A stretch of DNA of 64,000 nucleotides from CAYOFF01 sp964403415. Its GTDB lineage: Bacteria; Patescibacteriota; Gracilibacteria; Absconditabacterales; Absconditicoccaceae. Shown here piece by piece: positions 8,774 through 19,535 of the stretch. The stretch's first letter is position 1. Every line of letters begins with the position of its first letter. The stretch lies in assembly GCA_964403415.1 (NCBI GenBank), contig CAYOFF010000002.1:58007-122006 (forward strand). Direction: 5' to 3'. The notes under the pieces are model-generated. The model did no database searches. It was not told where the DNA came from and worked only from the letters and a program-made list of their open reading frames with translations. Made by a program: the position numbers and the translations under genes.

Positions 8774-10039
8774 TTAAAGCAATCAACGTCTTATGGGTAC
8801 TACTAATCTCCCCCTAGCCACACAAACATTATTCTTAATAATGTAGCACTCTATTAGGTGCTCTCCGTTGTATTGAGAGTCCTCTTTTTTTTCATTCTTT
8901 CAGCTATCTAGACTAATTTCTCATCTCAATTTTTTTACTTTTTCAGCTTCTGCTCAATAATTTCTAACCTTCCACATTACATTATATGGTCAGGGAACGT
9001 TTGTATTAAATGTAAACCTTAGCTTTTTCTTAACATTAATAAATTTGAGTTTAGATAATAGTGTTTCTCTCCATCAGTCCTGCGATACATGACACTCCAG
9101 CCTCACAATATAAGTAGGATCGATATTTATCGATGCTACTCTATCTTCAATAAATTCTTCTGTTTCAGGAACATTCAACGTCTTATTTATAAGATTTTTA
9201 TTACTAGATTTAGGAAAACATTTGCCAAATACTTTTCTCCATTTCTCTACGGCATGTTCATACTTTCATTCTTCCTCATAAGCTAATGCTTTTTTTGCTC
9301 TTTTAATTCAAGTGTTTACATAGGAGCTATCTTCCGGATTTACTTTGGGGAATATAAACTGGAAAAAGTCTAAGACTAATACACCATAATACTTACCCTC
9401 GTACTCATAGTCTTCTAGAAAATCCACCACAAACCTATCTATCTCAAATGATTTAATCCCACATCCTTTAGCAAATCTTTTCCATGTTTTTATTATACGA
9501 GCTAGTTTCACGGTTAGTCAGTCTGTTTTTAAATTAGAATCTTCAAAATTCTCGACTTCCTTTCTTGGATCAAAAGTTTGCCAGCTTCATCAATTATAGC
9601 TATCAGGTATGGTAAATGTCCCATTATCATTTTCCCAGCTTGGTAATACTTCTACATTATGGGTTCAATCAGTAAACTCTATCTTAACTACCTTTCATCG
9701 AGCTTTTACCCCCTCTGTAGTTGCATAAGTATCTTTCAATATTTCTCTTATTTTTTGGAGAAGATCTGATTGTCCATTCTCACGTTTGTCATACTTTTCA
9801 AACTCTTCCTTAGGCATAATAAAAACCGTATCAACATCTTGCAAAGTTGTCAAAGGTCTAACGTTAGTCTTTTTTTTATAGGATCAGAATAAGTATTTAG
9901 TAGATCAATTATATTTACGATCAGGATAATAATGCTTATGTAAAGTACGGCATACTCAAGTATACTTTTTTTTAGCATCCTTAGATTGTGCTTTAGTTAG
10001 CCTAATATTTTTACTGAATTGATCAAAGTATTCTTGCAT
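8774..10039 (-). CDS. CBASS CD-NTase (SMODS) with C-terminal AGS-C sensor
   Basis: A 421-residue cyclic-oligonucleotide synthase. The pol-beta-like nucleotidyltransferase core has FGSYKKKT (51-58, one Gly by UGA), the metal-binding DVD at 68-70 and a third acidic position E130 in HNVEVLP. An OAS/SMODS-type helical region with KLARIIKTWKR follows. The C-terminal 130 residues match the AGS-C sensor: YNVMWKVRNYGAEA, LRGEI and EHLIECYIIKNNVCVAR. Families with this architecture make cyclic di- or trinucleotides on phage infection and activate a neighbouring effector, here SLATT. The product nucleotide is unknown. No Cap2/Cap3 accessory genes are seen, as in a minimal type I CBASS. Start: first ATG, downstream of a terminator and a promoter-like sequence. 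Confidence 0.88.
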
Positions 10040-10070
10040 AGTGTATTACATGAACAGGTCAAATATGGCT

Positions 10071-10098
10071 TTTATATAATATTCATTTTTGTTATCAA
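10071..10098 (-). promoter_or_regulatory. Promoter-like sequence before the CBASS module
   Basis: On the minus strand TTGATA and TATAAA are separated by 16 nt, lying between the terminator of the preceding gene and the CD-NTase start. The region is AT-rich, so this is suggestive only. Confidence 0.4.
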
Positions 10099-10103
10099 GC
10101 AAT

Positions 10104-10125
10104 AAAAAATCTCGCTTCTGCGAGA
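10104..10125 (-). terminator. Rho-independent terminator
   Basis: On the minus strand TCTCGC and GCGAGA pair around a 4-nt AGAA loop, followed by six T. It ends the 123-residue gene and separates it from the CBASS module. Confidence 0.78.
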
Positions 10126-10165
10126 CCTCTATACTATATATTATATATCACTTATCCGTCTGCCT

Positions 10166-10537
10166 CTATTTAGGTCACAAAAAGCGAATTAATTCTGAAG
10201 CATCTATACTTGGCTTTCATACAGCAATAACTTTCATCTGCCTGACTACCTTGTCCTCAATAGTTGGATCTAAGTTCTTAGCATCTGTTATATGAACATT
10301 TGCCATAAGTTCTGATCCATCTGGCTCTAGCAATACTATACTTGTTTCTCTCATTCAGGACTTTCTCAACTTCTCATCAGCAAAAGAAATATTCTTTACC
10401 TTCTGCACCATATCATCAATATCTGTTAGCTCTCAAATATATTCAAAAGGCTGTGATCAATCATTCTTAGCCTGAGATAATTTCTTCTCAGGAGTCTTTT
10501 TTCATCCTCTTTCGTTCTTTCCCTTGGGTGTTGCCAT
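10166..10537 (-). CDS. Hypothetical protein, 123 aa
   Basis: ATG to TAG, five UGA-Gly codons. The N-terminus is basic and Lys/Gly-rich (MATPKGKNERGGKKTPEKK); the remainder mixes beta-like and charged segments (TSIVLLEPDGSELMANVHIT). No family is recognised. The gene lies between tRNA-His and the CBASS module and has its own terminator. Possibly a small nucleic-acid-binding protein from its basic N-terminus; this is a guess. Confidence 0.55.
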
Positions 10538-10634
10538 AGAAAGGTAGCTTGAAAGTAATTTGAATCTGCTGAAACGCTTTAAACTGTTTTATATACTTAT
10601 CTTTCTCATCATATTCCGTGTATTGTTCACTAAG

Positions 10635-10711
10635 TGGGGCGGTCGACGGGACTCGAACCCGCGATCCTTGGTACCACAAACCAATGCTTTACCGACTAAG
10701 CTACGACCGCC
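10635..10711 (-). tRNA. tRNA-His (anticodon GTG)
   Basis: Cloverleaf on the minus strand: acceptor GCGGTCG/CGACCGC with U8-A9, D-arm GCTTAGTCGGTAAAGC, anticodon stem TTGGT/ACCAA with loop TTGTGGT (anticodon GTG), T-arm with GGTTCGAGTCC, discriminator C73 and an encoded CCA. A G at position -1 faces C73, the identity element of bacterial tRNA-His. It marks the chromosomal side of the accessory island; tRNA genes are common integration sites. Confidence 0.95.
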
Positions 10712-10722
10712 ACATGACGGTC

Positions 10723-10750
10723 TGTATACGTATCATGGCTCTTTTTGCAA
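10723..10750 (-). promoter_or_regulatory. Sigma-70-like promoter of tRNA-His
   Basis: On the minus strand TTGCAA and TATACA are separated by 16 nt; the -10 box ends 12 nt before the tRNA 5' end, which fits a tRNA promoter. Confidence 0.65.
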
Positions 10751-10773
10751 GTCGAGCTTATCCCCTTACGTAC

Positions 10774-10795
10774 GCCTGTTTGAGAAGAAACAGGC
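10774..10795. repeat. Intergenic hairpin
   Basis: GCCTGTTT and AAACAGGC form a perfect 8-bp stem with a 6-nt loop between the tRNA-His and plus-strand promoters. There is no T-run on either strand, so it is not an obvious terminator. Confidence 0.45.
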
Positions 10796-10807
10796 ACAAT
10801 CCATGTA

Positions 10808-10835
10808 TTGACATATATTCTTTTATATTTATACA
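10808..10835 (+). promoter_or_regulatory. Sigma-70-like promoter
   Basis: A consensus TTGACA, a 16-nt spacer and TATACA lie about 50 nt upstream of the first of two paralogous genes. The best-matching promoter seen in this part of the window. Confidence 0.65.
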
Positions 10836-10883
10836 CTCTTGTTCTTTTTTGTAGTATTTGATTATCTGATTATTTCGCACCGT

Positions 10884-11846
10884 ATGAATACTCCTTGATG
10901 TCCGTTTAAACGCGCAGCAGCGACCCTCTATACTAAGCTATGACTGACCCCTGGTGGTCATCAGGTAAAGGCCGTACGTACTGCCGCTGATGCACTTGCT
11001 CTCCTTCAGCAAACGCCTAGAATTGGGTTTCACGGGTTTATGAAGTTATTTTTGAGTGATTTTTGGAGTGCTCATAGAGATGGTATCAAGCGTGATCTCA
11101 TGGCTCAGGCATCGACAGCAGACTTCTCGGCGTACAGCGTTTCCCTCATTTTGTTTACCCGTTCTAGAGAATACGTTCAACAGTCCTTTTCTCAGAGGAA
11201 AACACAACTCATTATAGCTCTAGATATGGCCTATCGCCATTTGCAGCACAACTCTACTACCGATCCTGAGAAAAAAGAATGGCACGATGTGCTAGATGCA
11301 GGTTTTCAGACCGCTGTGACTGATGTTTTTCATCTACTCAGTATATATGAATCGCTGCATCATTCCGAATCCACTGAACGTATTGATCGTCCCTCCCCCT
11401 CTCCGATTTCTGCTGATTCTGCTGTTCCGCCGGATTACTATCATGGCATACAAAAAATCGTTCTACAGCTCGCCTCTTTGCATATTAGTGTATTTTCGTA
11501 TATTATCGGACAGGTCAAAGACGTACAGTGAACATTTCCTAGTTATGAGGAGCTCATGCTCATGGAGGAGTCGGAGCAGCTCAAACGATTATTGAGAATT
11601 AGTCTAATACCCTACTCATCTAAGCACTTTTCACTCAGTGCTACTGGGCAACTCGAGCTCCACGAAAATGTTTTTGACTCAGCATTTGCGTACTTACAAT
11701 GAAATACCAGCTCCCCCCATGTCAATGGATGCCCTGCAATGTACGCATGATACCAGACCAAAGACGACTCACAGCACACAAATATTATCCTAGATCGATT
11801 ACGTATGATCTGTGACGCCTATGCATACAACAAAAAGACATCCTAA
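10884..11846 (+). CDS. Hypothetical helical protein, 320 aa (paralogue 1)
   Basis: ATG to TAA with six UGA-Gly codons. No family is recognised. It is mostly helical and shares with the next gene an N-terminal GCPF-type motif (residues 5-8), a central F-x-KLFLSDFW segment, and a C-terminal block GCPAM followed by NIILDRLRM. The two Cys-Pro motifs near the ends are conserved between the paralogues; Cys-Pro pairs can be haem-regulatory motifs, but this is speculation. No signal peptide or membrane helix. It has a good promoter and sits between tRNA-His and secA, so it belongs to the stable chromosome rather than the island. Confidence 0.7.
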
Positions 11847-11903
11847 CGAAATATGAAACATCTATAAAAGATTTTTTCTTTATACTCTTCTTCCGCTTAT
11901 ATT

Positions 11904-12894
11904 ATGGCTTGATCACTTCCTCCCTCTTTTCCTGAACTTCCCGATAATCCTGAGCCGTCAGGAAAGTGTCCTTTCACCAAAGTCATGAGAGATTTACAAA
12001 CTCGCCTATGATTTGTATTTACTGGAAATCAAGTAAGATCTGCTCAAACTGCAAATGATATCGCTAGACTCATTGGTGAACACCCCCAAGAGTGGATTCT
12101 ATGCACTCATCAAACTTATGCTCAGTTCGTTTTGGACAGCTAGAAGGAGAAACATTGAGAAGGGGATTCACGATCTCGCTGCACAAGGAAGTCTTGATTT
12201 CACAACTGCTGTACGTCCACTTATAGGCGAGTTTGTAGCGCACAATCTCTCTCCTGATCAACAAACACGTATGTATCAATATATGCTTCAACAAGCGCAT
12301 GAGTATAGACAATCACACTCTCACGCCTTGTGACAGCATGAAGATTGGTTGAATTCATTTCAGTCGTGATTTGGAACTGCCGCCAAAGACACGTTTCATC
12401 TCCTAGAAATATATCATACCCTCTGCCAGCAACAAAATATTACACCAACCCCCTCTACAGGCATACGCAAAGTCATACACCATCTCGCACATTTGCACCT
12501 GAGAATCTTTTCGTATATTTCACTCAGACTCAAATGAAAGCCATCCCCCGAGCTTTTATGACTTGCTGCATCGGCACATCGCCTATTCGGTCTATCTTCT
12601 CCTGCGGAGCAAAAAATCCTAGAGAAACTCCAGATTGTACATCAGCTTAGACCTTTTGATCCTAAAAATTTTATGCTTAATGCCGCGTGAGAACTTGAGA
12701 TACACCCTGATGTCTATGCTCACCTCAAGACGGATACCCCTGCATTTGATGTGCCGACCGATATGGACCACAGTGGTTGTCCTGCAATGCATGCCACATA
12801 CACGGATGCGCAAGGCAAGGTCCATCATAATATTATCTTGGATCGAATACGCATGCTCTCCTCTGCCTATGCAGAACAACAAAAACAGAAGTAG
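11904..12894 (+). pseudogene. Paralogue 2 of the 320-aa family, frameshifted
   Basis: Homologous along its length to the upstream gene: KCPF-x-KVM near the N-terminus, GFYALIKLMLSSFW in the middle, and GCPAMHATYTD with NIILDRIRML at the C-terminus. The N-terminal part (11904 to about 12085) and the rest (to TAG at 12894) lie in different frames. The switch falls at a run of five C around 12082-12086, where one frame gives GEHPQ and the other SGFYALIK. A one-base sequencing error in the homopolymer, a real disruption, or a translational frameshift would all explain it. The downstream frame is intact for 280 codons, which argues against old decay. Confidence 0.65.
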
Positions 12895-15800
12895 TTAGAC
12901 TATCTGAGCTTTCCCCGCCTCTACGTCTTCTTTGACTTTCTTTCGCTTCACATCATAGTCAAAACGACCGTCTGTATATTTGACGGAGACTTTGTCGTTG
13001 GGTCTTAGTTTCCCGTGATCTTTTCTGTCAGCTACTGCCTGGCTATTCGCACCACTGTTTTTTGATCCTGCTGAACGTCATTTTGCACCACCTGTTCCCT
13101 CTGCATCACCGACTTCAAGAATTTCAAAATCATCTCATTCTGAGAGAACCTTAGCCTGACCATACGTGGTCTCTATCGTTTTCTTTTGTCCTGACGCGGT
13201 GACACCTTCGGCAACAACACGTCCACCGCGTTGCTGTTGTGCTGACTGCTGCGGAAATGCTTGCGGGTTTTGGCTGATGTGCTCCGCAACTTCTTTGAGC
13301 AGGTCGAGCACAACCTCTTGACCGTTTTGGTCTCCTATGAGTTGCGGCGCTTCTTGAGCGAGCTGTTGCTCTGTACCGATAAGATCCGTTCTGAGAATTC
13401 TTCAGAGCGTTTCTTTTTTGATGGTCATCAAGAGCGCTTGATATTTGTTGAATGCTTCTTGCTTATAAATTACGAGTGGATCAAGCTGAGCATATCCATA
13501 CAGCGAAACTTTTTCTCTGAGATACTGCATCTCATCGATATGCTCCATCCAGTATTTGTCGATCACTGCGAGATAGATACGTCTACATACATCCTCGACA
13601 CGATCTTGGTTTGGCGTCGCATTGAGTTTGATATCTAGCATTTCATGTATCTGTGTCGTCAGCGTTTCTTTGAGCTGGTTTGCGGTCTTGATCGATGCAT
13701 ACTCATCTTCGATAAATACATTTCATGTAACTTGCTGAAGAGATTCGCATAGCTCACTAATATTCCATGGCGTATATGCCGTGTAGAGACCTACCTGCTC
13801 TGCTACAAGGTCCTCGATAAAATGTTTGATCTCATCACGGACGGTAAGCTGAACTATGTTTGTATCACTTTTTGTATCACTGTCGTTTGTTTGTGCTGCT
13901 GTATGCGTTACGGTTGTATCAGTTGTATCAAGAGCTGCTTGCGTTTCTTTTTTTTGTGCATCTAATTGCAGCATCCAATCTCTCTTTGCATAGATAGCCG
14001 TTCTTTGTTTGTTGATAACGGTATCGTATTCGTAGAGATGTTTTCTGATACCAAAGTGCCATGCCTCCATCTGTTTCTGAGCCCTCTCGATAGACGACGT
14101 AAATTGTGATTGCGTAAATGCTGTTGCCTCTAGTTCATCTTTGCTGAGCATCATCTTGGCGAGTGATTGAATTTTTTCGCCTCACATTTTTCTCATGATC
14201 TCATCATCAAGCGCCACAAAGAACACAGACATACCAGGATCACCCTGTCTACCTGCACGACCTCTAAGCTGATTATCAATACGTCTTGAGTCGTGCTTTT
14301 CTGTACCCAGAATAAATAATCCTAGATGGATATCTCTCTCCTCTGTCTCTGCATCACGCTTCCCTACAGGCACTACACGAATCTCTGCGAGTGGTTGGTC
14401 TTTTGATTTTTTCTTAGCATTGAAAATTATTTTGAGCTCTATCGTTTCTGTTTGTTGTCGATCTCTTGTTGCTGCTCTACATTGTTCATCTGTAAGCCCA
14501 AACACATTTTTCATCTCATCCAAAATCAACTCGTACTCTTTGTCAGAAAAAATAACTCCCGAAAATCACTGCCCTTTGGTAATGAGTTTTTGGATATAGG
14601 TCACGTATTTTTTTGCGAGTTCGTTTTTGAGTCCTTTCTCGAGCTTGATATCTGTTCCACGTCATGCCATGTTGGTAGCAACGACGAGACTTCAGATTTT
14701 ACCTGCATTCATCACGATATTTGCTTCCTGCTCATGAAATTTTGCATTGAGGACATAATGCGGGAAGACATTTTTCTGCAGTAGTCATGAGACGTACTCT
14801 GATGTCTGGATTGATGATGTACCTATAAGAATAGGGACACCGTTTTGGTGGTAGAATGAGATATGATCCATCACTGCTTTTCGCTTGGCATCCTGATTGT
14901 AGTAGACGCGATCGTTTTTATCTACTCTCACAATATCGTTGTTGGTAGGTATCGTGAGCGTTTCTACTTCGTAGATTTTCTCAAACTCCTCTGCTTCTGT
15001 AGATGCAGTACCCGTCATACCAGAAAGTTTTTTGTATTGCTTGAAGAAATGTTGATACGTAATGGTCGCAAGTGTTTTGGACTCCCTCTGCACTTCTACT
15101 TGTTCTTTTGCTTCGATCGCTTGATGCAAACCCTGTGAGTATCTTCTTCCTGGCATCACACGTCACGTATGATCATCTACGATCAGTACTTCACCATCTC
15201 TGATAATGTAGTCTTTGTCTCTCAGATAGACTGCGTGTGCTTTGAGCGCATTTTCGATATGATGAATTTCTTGATAGCCAAGATCTTTGTAGAGATGCTG
15301 GACATTGAGGAGTCACTCGAGTTTCTTGATACCTGCACTACTGAGGGTCACTGTCTTGAGTTTCTCATCGATGTAATAGTCGCCACCATCATCCTCTTCG
15401 ACCTCCTCATCATGCATGATCTCATGCAAAAATCATTTTGGTACTTTTTTCTTTACTCTCGATGGTGTGAGCATAGGCACGATCCTTGCGTAGTAGCCAT
15501 ATTTTTCTGTAGCTTCATCACTTGCCTGTGAGATAATCAATGGTGTCCTCGCCTCATCGATCAAAATACTATCCACTTCATCGACGATCGCATAGTGCAA
15601 TGGTCTCCAAATAACTGACCTCTGGTCAAGTGATGTTGCCAGATTATCTCTCAGATAATCGAATCCAAGCTCTGAGTTCTCGACATAGACGATGTCGCAC
15701 TCGTAGAGTGCTCTTCTCTGATGCAATGATGTGCCTTTGGTTACTGAGCCTACCGTCAGTCCAAGCCAACTATAGAGGTGCCCCATTCGCTCTGCATCAC

Positions 15801-16254
15801 GTGAGGCAAGGTAGTCATTGACGGTAACGACGTGTACACCCTTGCCTTCAAGCGCATTGAGATATGCAGGAAGTGTCGCTACAAGCGTTTTACCTTCTCC
15901 TGTTCTCATCTCTGCGATCTTTCACTGGTGGAGAACAATACCACCAACTAGCTGCACATCGTAGGGCACCATATTCCATACCTCCTTGATACCCTTTACC
16001 TCTATCTCCATGCCGACCATTCTCTTGCAGGCTTGTTTGACGACAGCAAATGCTTCTGGTAAGAGATTGTCTAGTGTCTCACCTGCTTGAACTCTTGCTT
16101 TGAATTCTGCTGTTTTTGCTTTGATCTCGTCATCGCTGAGTGTGTGTCGACTCTCATAGTAGTCATTGATCTTGGTGACCAAAGGAGCTATTTTTTTGAG
16201 TTGTTTTTCGTTGTGATTTCCTGCTATTTTTTCCAAAATTCGTGTTACCACCAT
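12895..16254 (-). CDS. secA: Preprotein translocase ATPase SecA
   Basis: A 1119-residue motor of the Sec pathway. Walker A is MRTGEGKT, followed by VDEVDSILIDEARTPLIIS, the SGMTGTA motif, ATNMAGRGTDI, and the RGRAGRQGDPG arginine-finger motif, in canonical order. About a dozen glycines, several at invariant positions, are UGA, giving strong proof of the genetic code. The protein is longer than the usual 850-950 residues: there is a Thr/Asp-rich insertion around residues 755-785 (TTDTTVTHTAAQ) and an extended Gln/Gly-rich C-terminus that ends without the SecB/zinc-binding CxCxSG motif. Its stop abuts the stop of the frameshifted paralogue. Confidence 0.97.
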
Positions 16255-16315
16255 AGATATACGCTGTATAGAGATACTAAAAGATTTTCCTCATTTATGA
16301 ACACATACCTATACC

Positions 16316-16346
16316 AAAAAGACGCCTTATTGCAAAAGCAAGCGTC
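16316..16346 (-). terminator. Rho-independent terminator of the antiporter gene
   Basis: On the minus strand GACGC, TTGC, a TTTT loop, GCAA, a TAAG bulge and GCGTC fold into an interrupted hairpin followed by five T, between the antiporter stop and secA. Confidence 0.65.
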
Positions 16347-16425
16347 GTCTGTGGTCTTTACATTTTTGTTATTATACTTTTCGCAATTCTTATACGCCTT
16401 ACTCGTTACCGCTGATGTAATACCC

Positions 16426-18192
16426 TTACTTTCTCAAAATGCTCATCAGTCCACGCTGAATCCTCTCTTGAATAGCCTGCATGTGATCGATCTTATGCTC
16501 CACAAACTTCATGATATCGAAGCCAAGATGCTCGATCAGACCTGAGGTATGACGTGCCGAGAGCTCGTCTGGCATAATCACGTAGTCGGCACCCGCATGG
16601 TAAAGCTCTAGCGCATCGTCCACGTGGGCCGCTACGACCATCACGACGATGTTCTCATTGACGTTTTTGACGGCCTGAATAACCGAATAGTCATCATCGA
16701 AATCCTTGATAGTACTAATTACCATCTTCACTCCACGACGAAAGACTTCGTTGTACAGCTCGTGATTCCCCGCATCTGCAAAAATATGATGGATTCACTT
16801 CTTATCTAGCGGTTTGAGGAGATTGGGGTTGTGGTCAATAACTACAAATGGTATCTCATGCTCCTGCAAAAACTCCCCTATCTCTGAGCCAATTCTTCCA
16901 TACCCAAAGAGAATCACATCAAGATGTTCTCCAGGAATATCATCTATATCCTCCTCTTGAGAGGATGCGTTCAACTTTGGCATATAACGTTCCTGTATTT
17001 TACGCACCCATGCGTATACTTTGTTGTTGTAGACCGTCACATAACTCGACAGACAGATCGTCACAAGTCCTACAAACATCACTACCGAGAGGAGACTCTC
17101 ATCAGCCAACTGTCCGCTCGAGATACCAAGGCTTATCAATAGAAATGAAAATTCACTGATCTGGCTGAGACTCAATGCTGTTTTTCGTGATGTCTTCTGG
17201 GTAAATCCATGCCATTTGACTGCTCCATACACAAGCGCAGTCTTTCCTACAAACACAAACACGATAAAAAGTATCGCTGCTCCTAGATGCTGCATCACAC
17301 TTGCGAATGACAGTTGCATCCCAATACTCAAGAAAAAGAGCACCAAAAAGAAATCTCTCAGCGACTTGAGTCTATTTGTAACCTCTATTCTAAACGGAGA
17401 TGCAGCAAACGACATACCTGCAAGGAGACAGCCTATTTCAAACGAAAATCCACTCAATTGGAACAATGCTCCCAGTACGAGACACCATGCCATACCGAGC
17501 AGTAAGATGAACTCTTCATTTCACGCTATCTTACGCATAACGACTGGCAAGACGTACTTGGAGAAGAGGAATACCAAAAGACATAAGCCAAATCCGGCGC
17601 CAACCATCATGGTCCATGACTTTCAGGCGCCGCCTGCTCCACCCACTGAGATAAACATCAGCAAGAGCATCACCACGAGATCCTGAATAATCAAGATACC
17701 CGTCGAGAGCTTACCATAGACCGTATCTGCCTCACCCTTGTCAGACAACAGCTTCACCACCACAATCGTACTACTAAACGTGAATGCAACAGCTAAGTAG
17801 AGCGCTTCTTGAGATGAAAATCATCACGCCCAGACCACCAAAAAACCTATCAGTACCGTCCCTACAATCTGCAAAATACCTACACCGAGCGCTGTTTTTC
17901 CGTGTTCCTTGATAATTTTGGGATTAAGGCCCAACCCCACCATAAAAAGCAATAATGCGATGCCAAGCTCCGAAAAAAGCTCTATAAAATGGTGTGAGTC
18001 GCCTACGTGCGTCAATCCTATCCCAAATGGGCCTATCAAAATACCTGAAAACAGGTACCCAATCAAGAGTGGCTGCCCAAAATACTTCAAAATTCACGTC
18101 ACCAAAATCACAACAGCTAGCTGTGCAGCTAGCTGTATGAGGTCGTTTTGCTCTGCAATAAATGCAATTATATGGCTTACTGATGATCGCAT
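16426..18192 (-). CDS. KefB-type monovalent cation/proton antiporter with RCK domain
   Basis: A 588-residue CPA2-family transporter. About twelve hydrophobic segments fill residues 15-400, with GPFGIGL, ELGIALLLFMVGLGL and the discontinuous-helix region near FQLSGFSFEIGCLLAGMSFA. A cytoplasmic TrkA-N/RCK NAD-binding domain starts at VILFGYGRIGSEIGEFL (GxGxxG) and continues through DADYVIMPDE-like sequence. It exchanges K+ or Na+ for H+ at the cell membrane, gated by a nucleotide bound to RCK. A consensus promoter lies upstream and a terminator downstream, so it is a single-gene unit. Confidence 0.9.
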
Positions 18193-18249
18193 AGGCGCTT
18201 TTGCTTATCTCAAAGGTAAAATTTTGTTTAAATCTTTCTTTCGATCCTA

Positions 18250-18278
18250 AGTATAGCAGATTTCAGGACAAAATGCAA
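18250..18278 (-). promoter_or_regulatory. Sigma-70 promoter of the antiporter gene
   Basis: Minus strand: TTGCAT, 17-nt spacer, TATACT, with the -10 box about 58 nt before the antiporter ATG. Confidence 0.7.
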
Positions 18279-18384
18279 AAAATGATCTCCTCTTTTTTGC
18301 TCTGTTCAGCGCTTTGTAATTGAAAAAATACGTGCGTTTCGTATGAGTATCTAGACTATTTTACGTACTCCTGCGTGTATACCC

Positions 18385-19479
18385 ATGAAAACCATTATCT
18401 TGGCGTGATGATCGGGAACGAGATTATGGCCACTCTCCACTGAAGAGCACCCAAAACAGTTCATACGTCTTTTCTCTGATCACTCACTCCTTCAGGAGAC
18501 ACGATCAAGAATGGCTTCACTGCCAGGCAGTGGTGCTCAGGAAATTTACATTAGTACACAATCCACATATATTCCACTCATCCAGGAACATATCTCTCCT
18601 CTTCTGTGATCCACGTTTTGATGAGTTTCTGCTGGATGAGATCCTGCTGGCACTGGATGAATTCTTGCACACGATCACATCATCTGTGAACCATCCAGAA
18701 GGAATACTTTCCCTGCATTTCTGTATATTGCACGCTACTTGGAGCATACCCAGGCATGTCAGCATGATGATGTGCTCGTTTTCTGCCCATCCGATCACAT
18801 GATTACGCCCGCAAAAAGATTTCACGACTACTTGCTGCAGGCGGAAACGTATGCACGTGATGGGCAGATCGTCTTGTTTGGTATTATTCCGGATAGGCCT
18901 GAGACGTGATACGGATATATTCAAGTTGCCGAACATAGTAATCTTGCTGCACTCGTACAACCCATCACCTCGTTCGTAGAAAAACCCAATCTTGAAACAG
19001 CCAAGACATACGTTTCAAGATGAAATTATTTTTGGAATGCAGGTATTTTTATGATCTCTTATCAGACCCTCATCGATGAAATTCGTCGTCATATCCCTGA
19101 AGCATGACCGCTCCTTGATGCTCCTTTTGAAGAATTTGTTACTCGCTTTACTGAGTTACCCGCTCTCCCTATTGATATAGCGATTATGGAAAAAACCGAT
19201 CGCGCATGCGTGGTTCCTATGTTTATTCAGCGATCTGATATTTGATCACGAGATACTGTCTATGATATCCTCCCCAAAGACGATAATGGGAATGTCGTTA
19301 TCGGCAACAACATAGCACTCCATACGACCAAGAACTCTCTCATTTATTCTACGTCTTCATCGCCTACACTTGTTAGTTGATTGGATGATATGCTTTCTAT
19401 TCATTCTCGTGACGGCGTATTTCAGTCCAAGAGATGATCATCCCAATACATCAAGACACTTCTTTCTTCTACTACATAA
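18385..19479 (+). CDS. manC: Mannose-1-phosphate guanylyltransferase
   Basis: A 364-residue nucleotidyltransferase making GDP-mannose from mannose-1-phosphate and GTP. It begins MKTIILAGGSGTRLWP, the nucleotide-binding signature in which two of the glycines are UGA. CEPSRRNTFPA, FCPSDHM and FVEKP follow at the positions expected for this family. It is shorter than bifunctional ManC/AlgA (about 480) and lacks the C-terminal isomerase cupin. First gene of the plus-strand sugar-nucleotide operon ending with asnB; its product is the substrate of Gmd two genes downstream. Confidence 0.92.
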
Positions 19480-19535
19480 GGATTACGTACGCGCATTGTT
19501 TCACTTATACATTGTTTCATTTCATTGTCCGATAC

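Noticed and set aside
10618..10854. Plus-strand ORFs over 10.56-10.85 kb
   Set aside because: They run through the antisense of tRNA-His and its promoter.
12895..16254. secA appears broken into many pieces under the standard code, as if a pseudogene
   Set aside because: All breaks are UGA at glycine positions; with UGA = Gly the gene is one intact 1119-codon frame.
18110..18145. Repeated AGCTAGCTGTGC-like palindromes
   Set aside because: They encode the LAAQLAV segment of the antiporter N-terminus; simple coding repetition.
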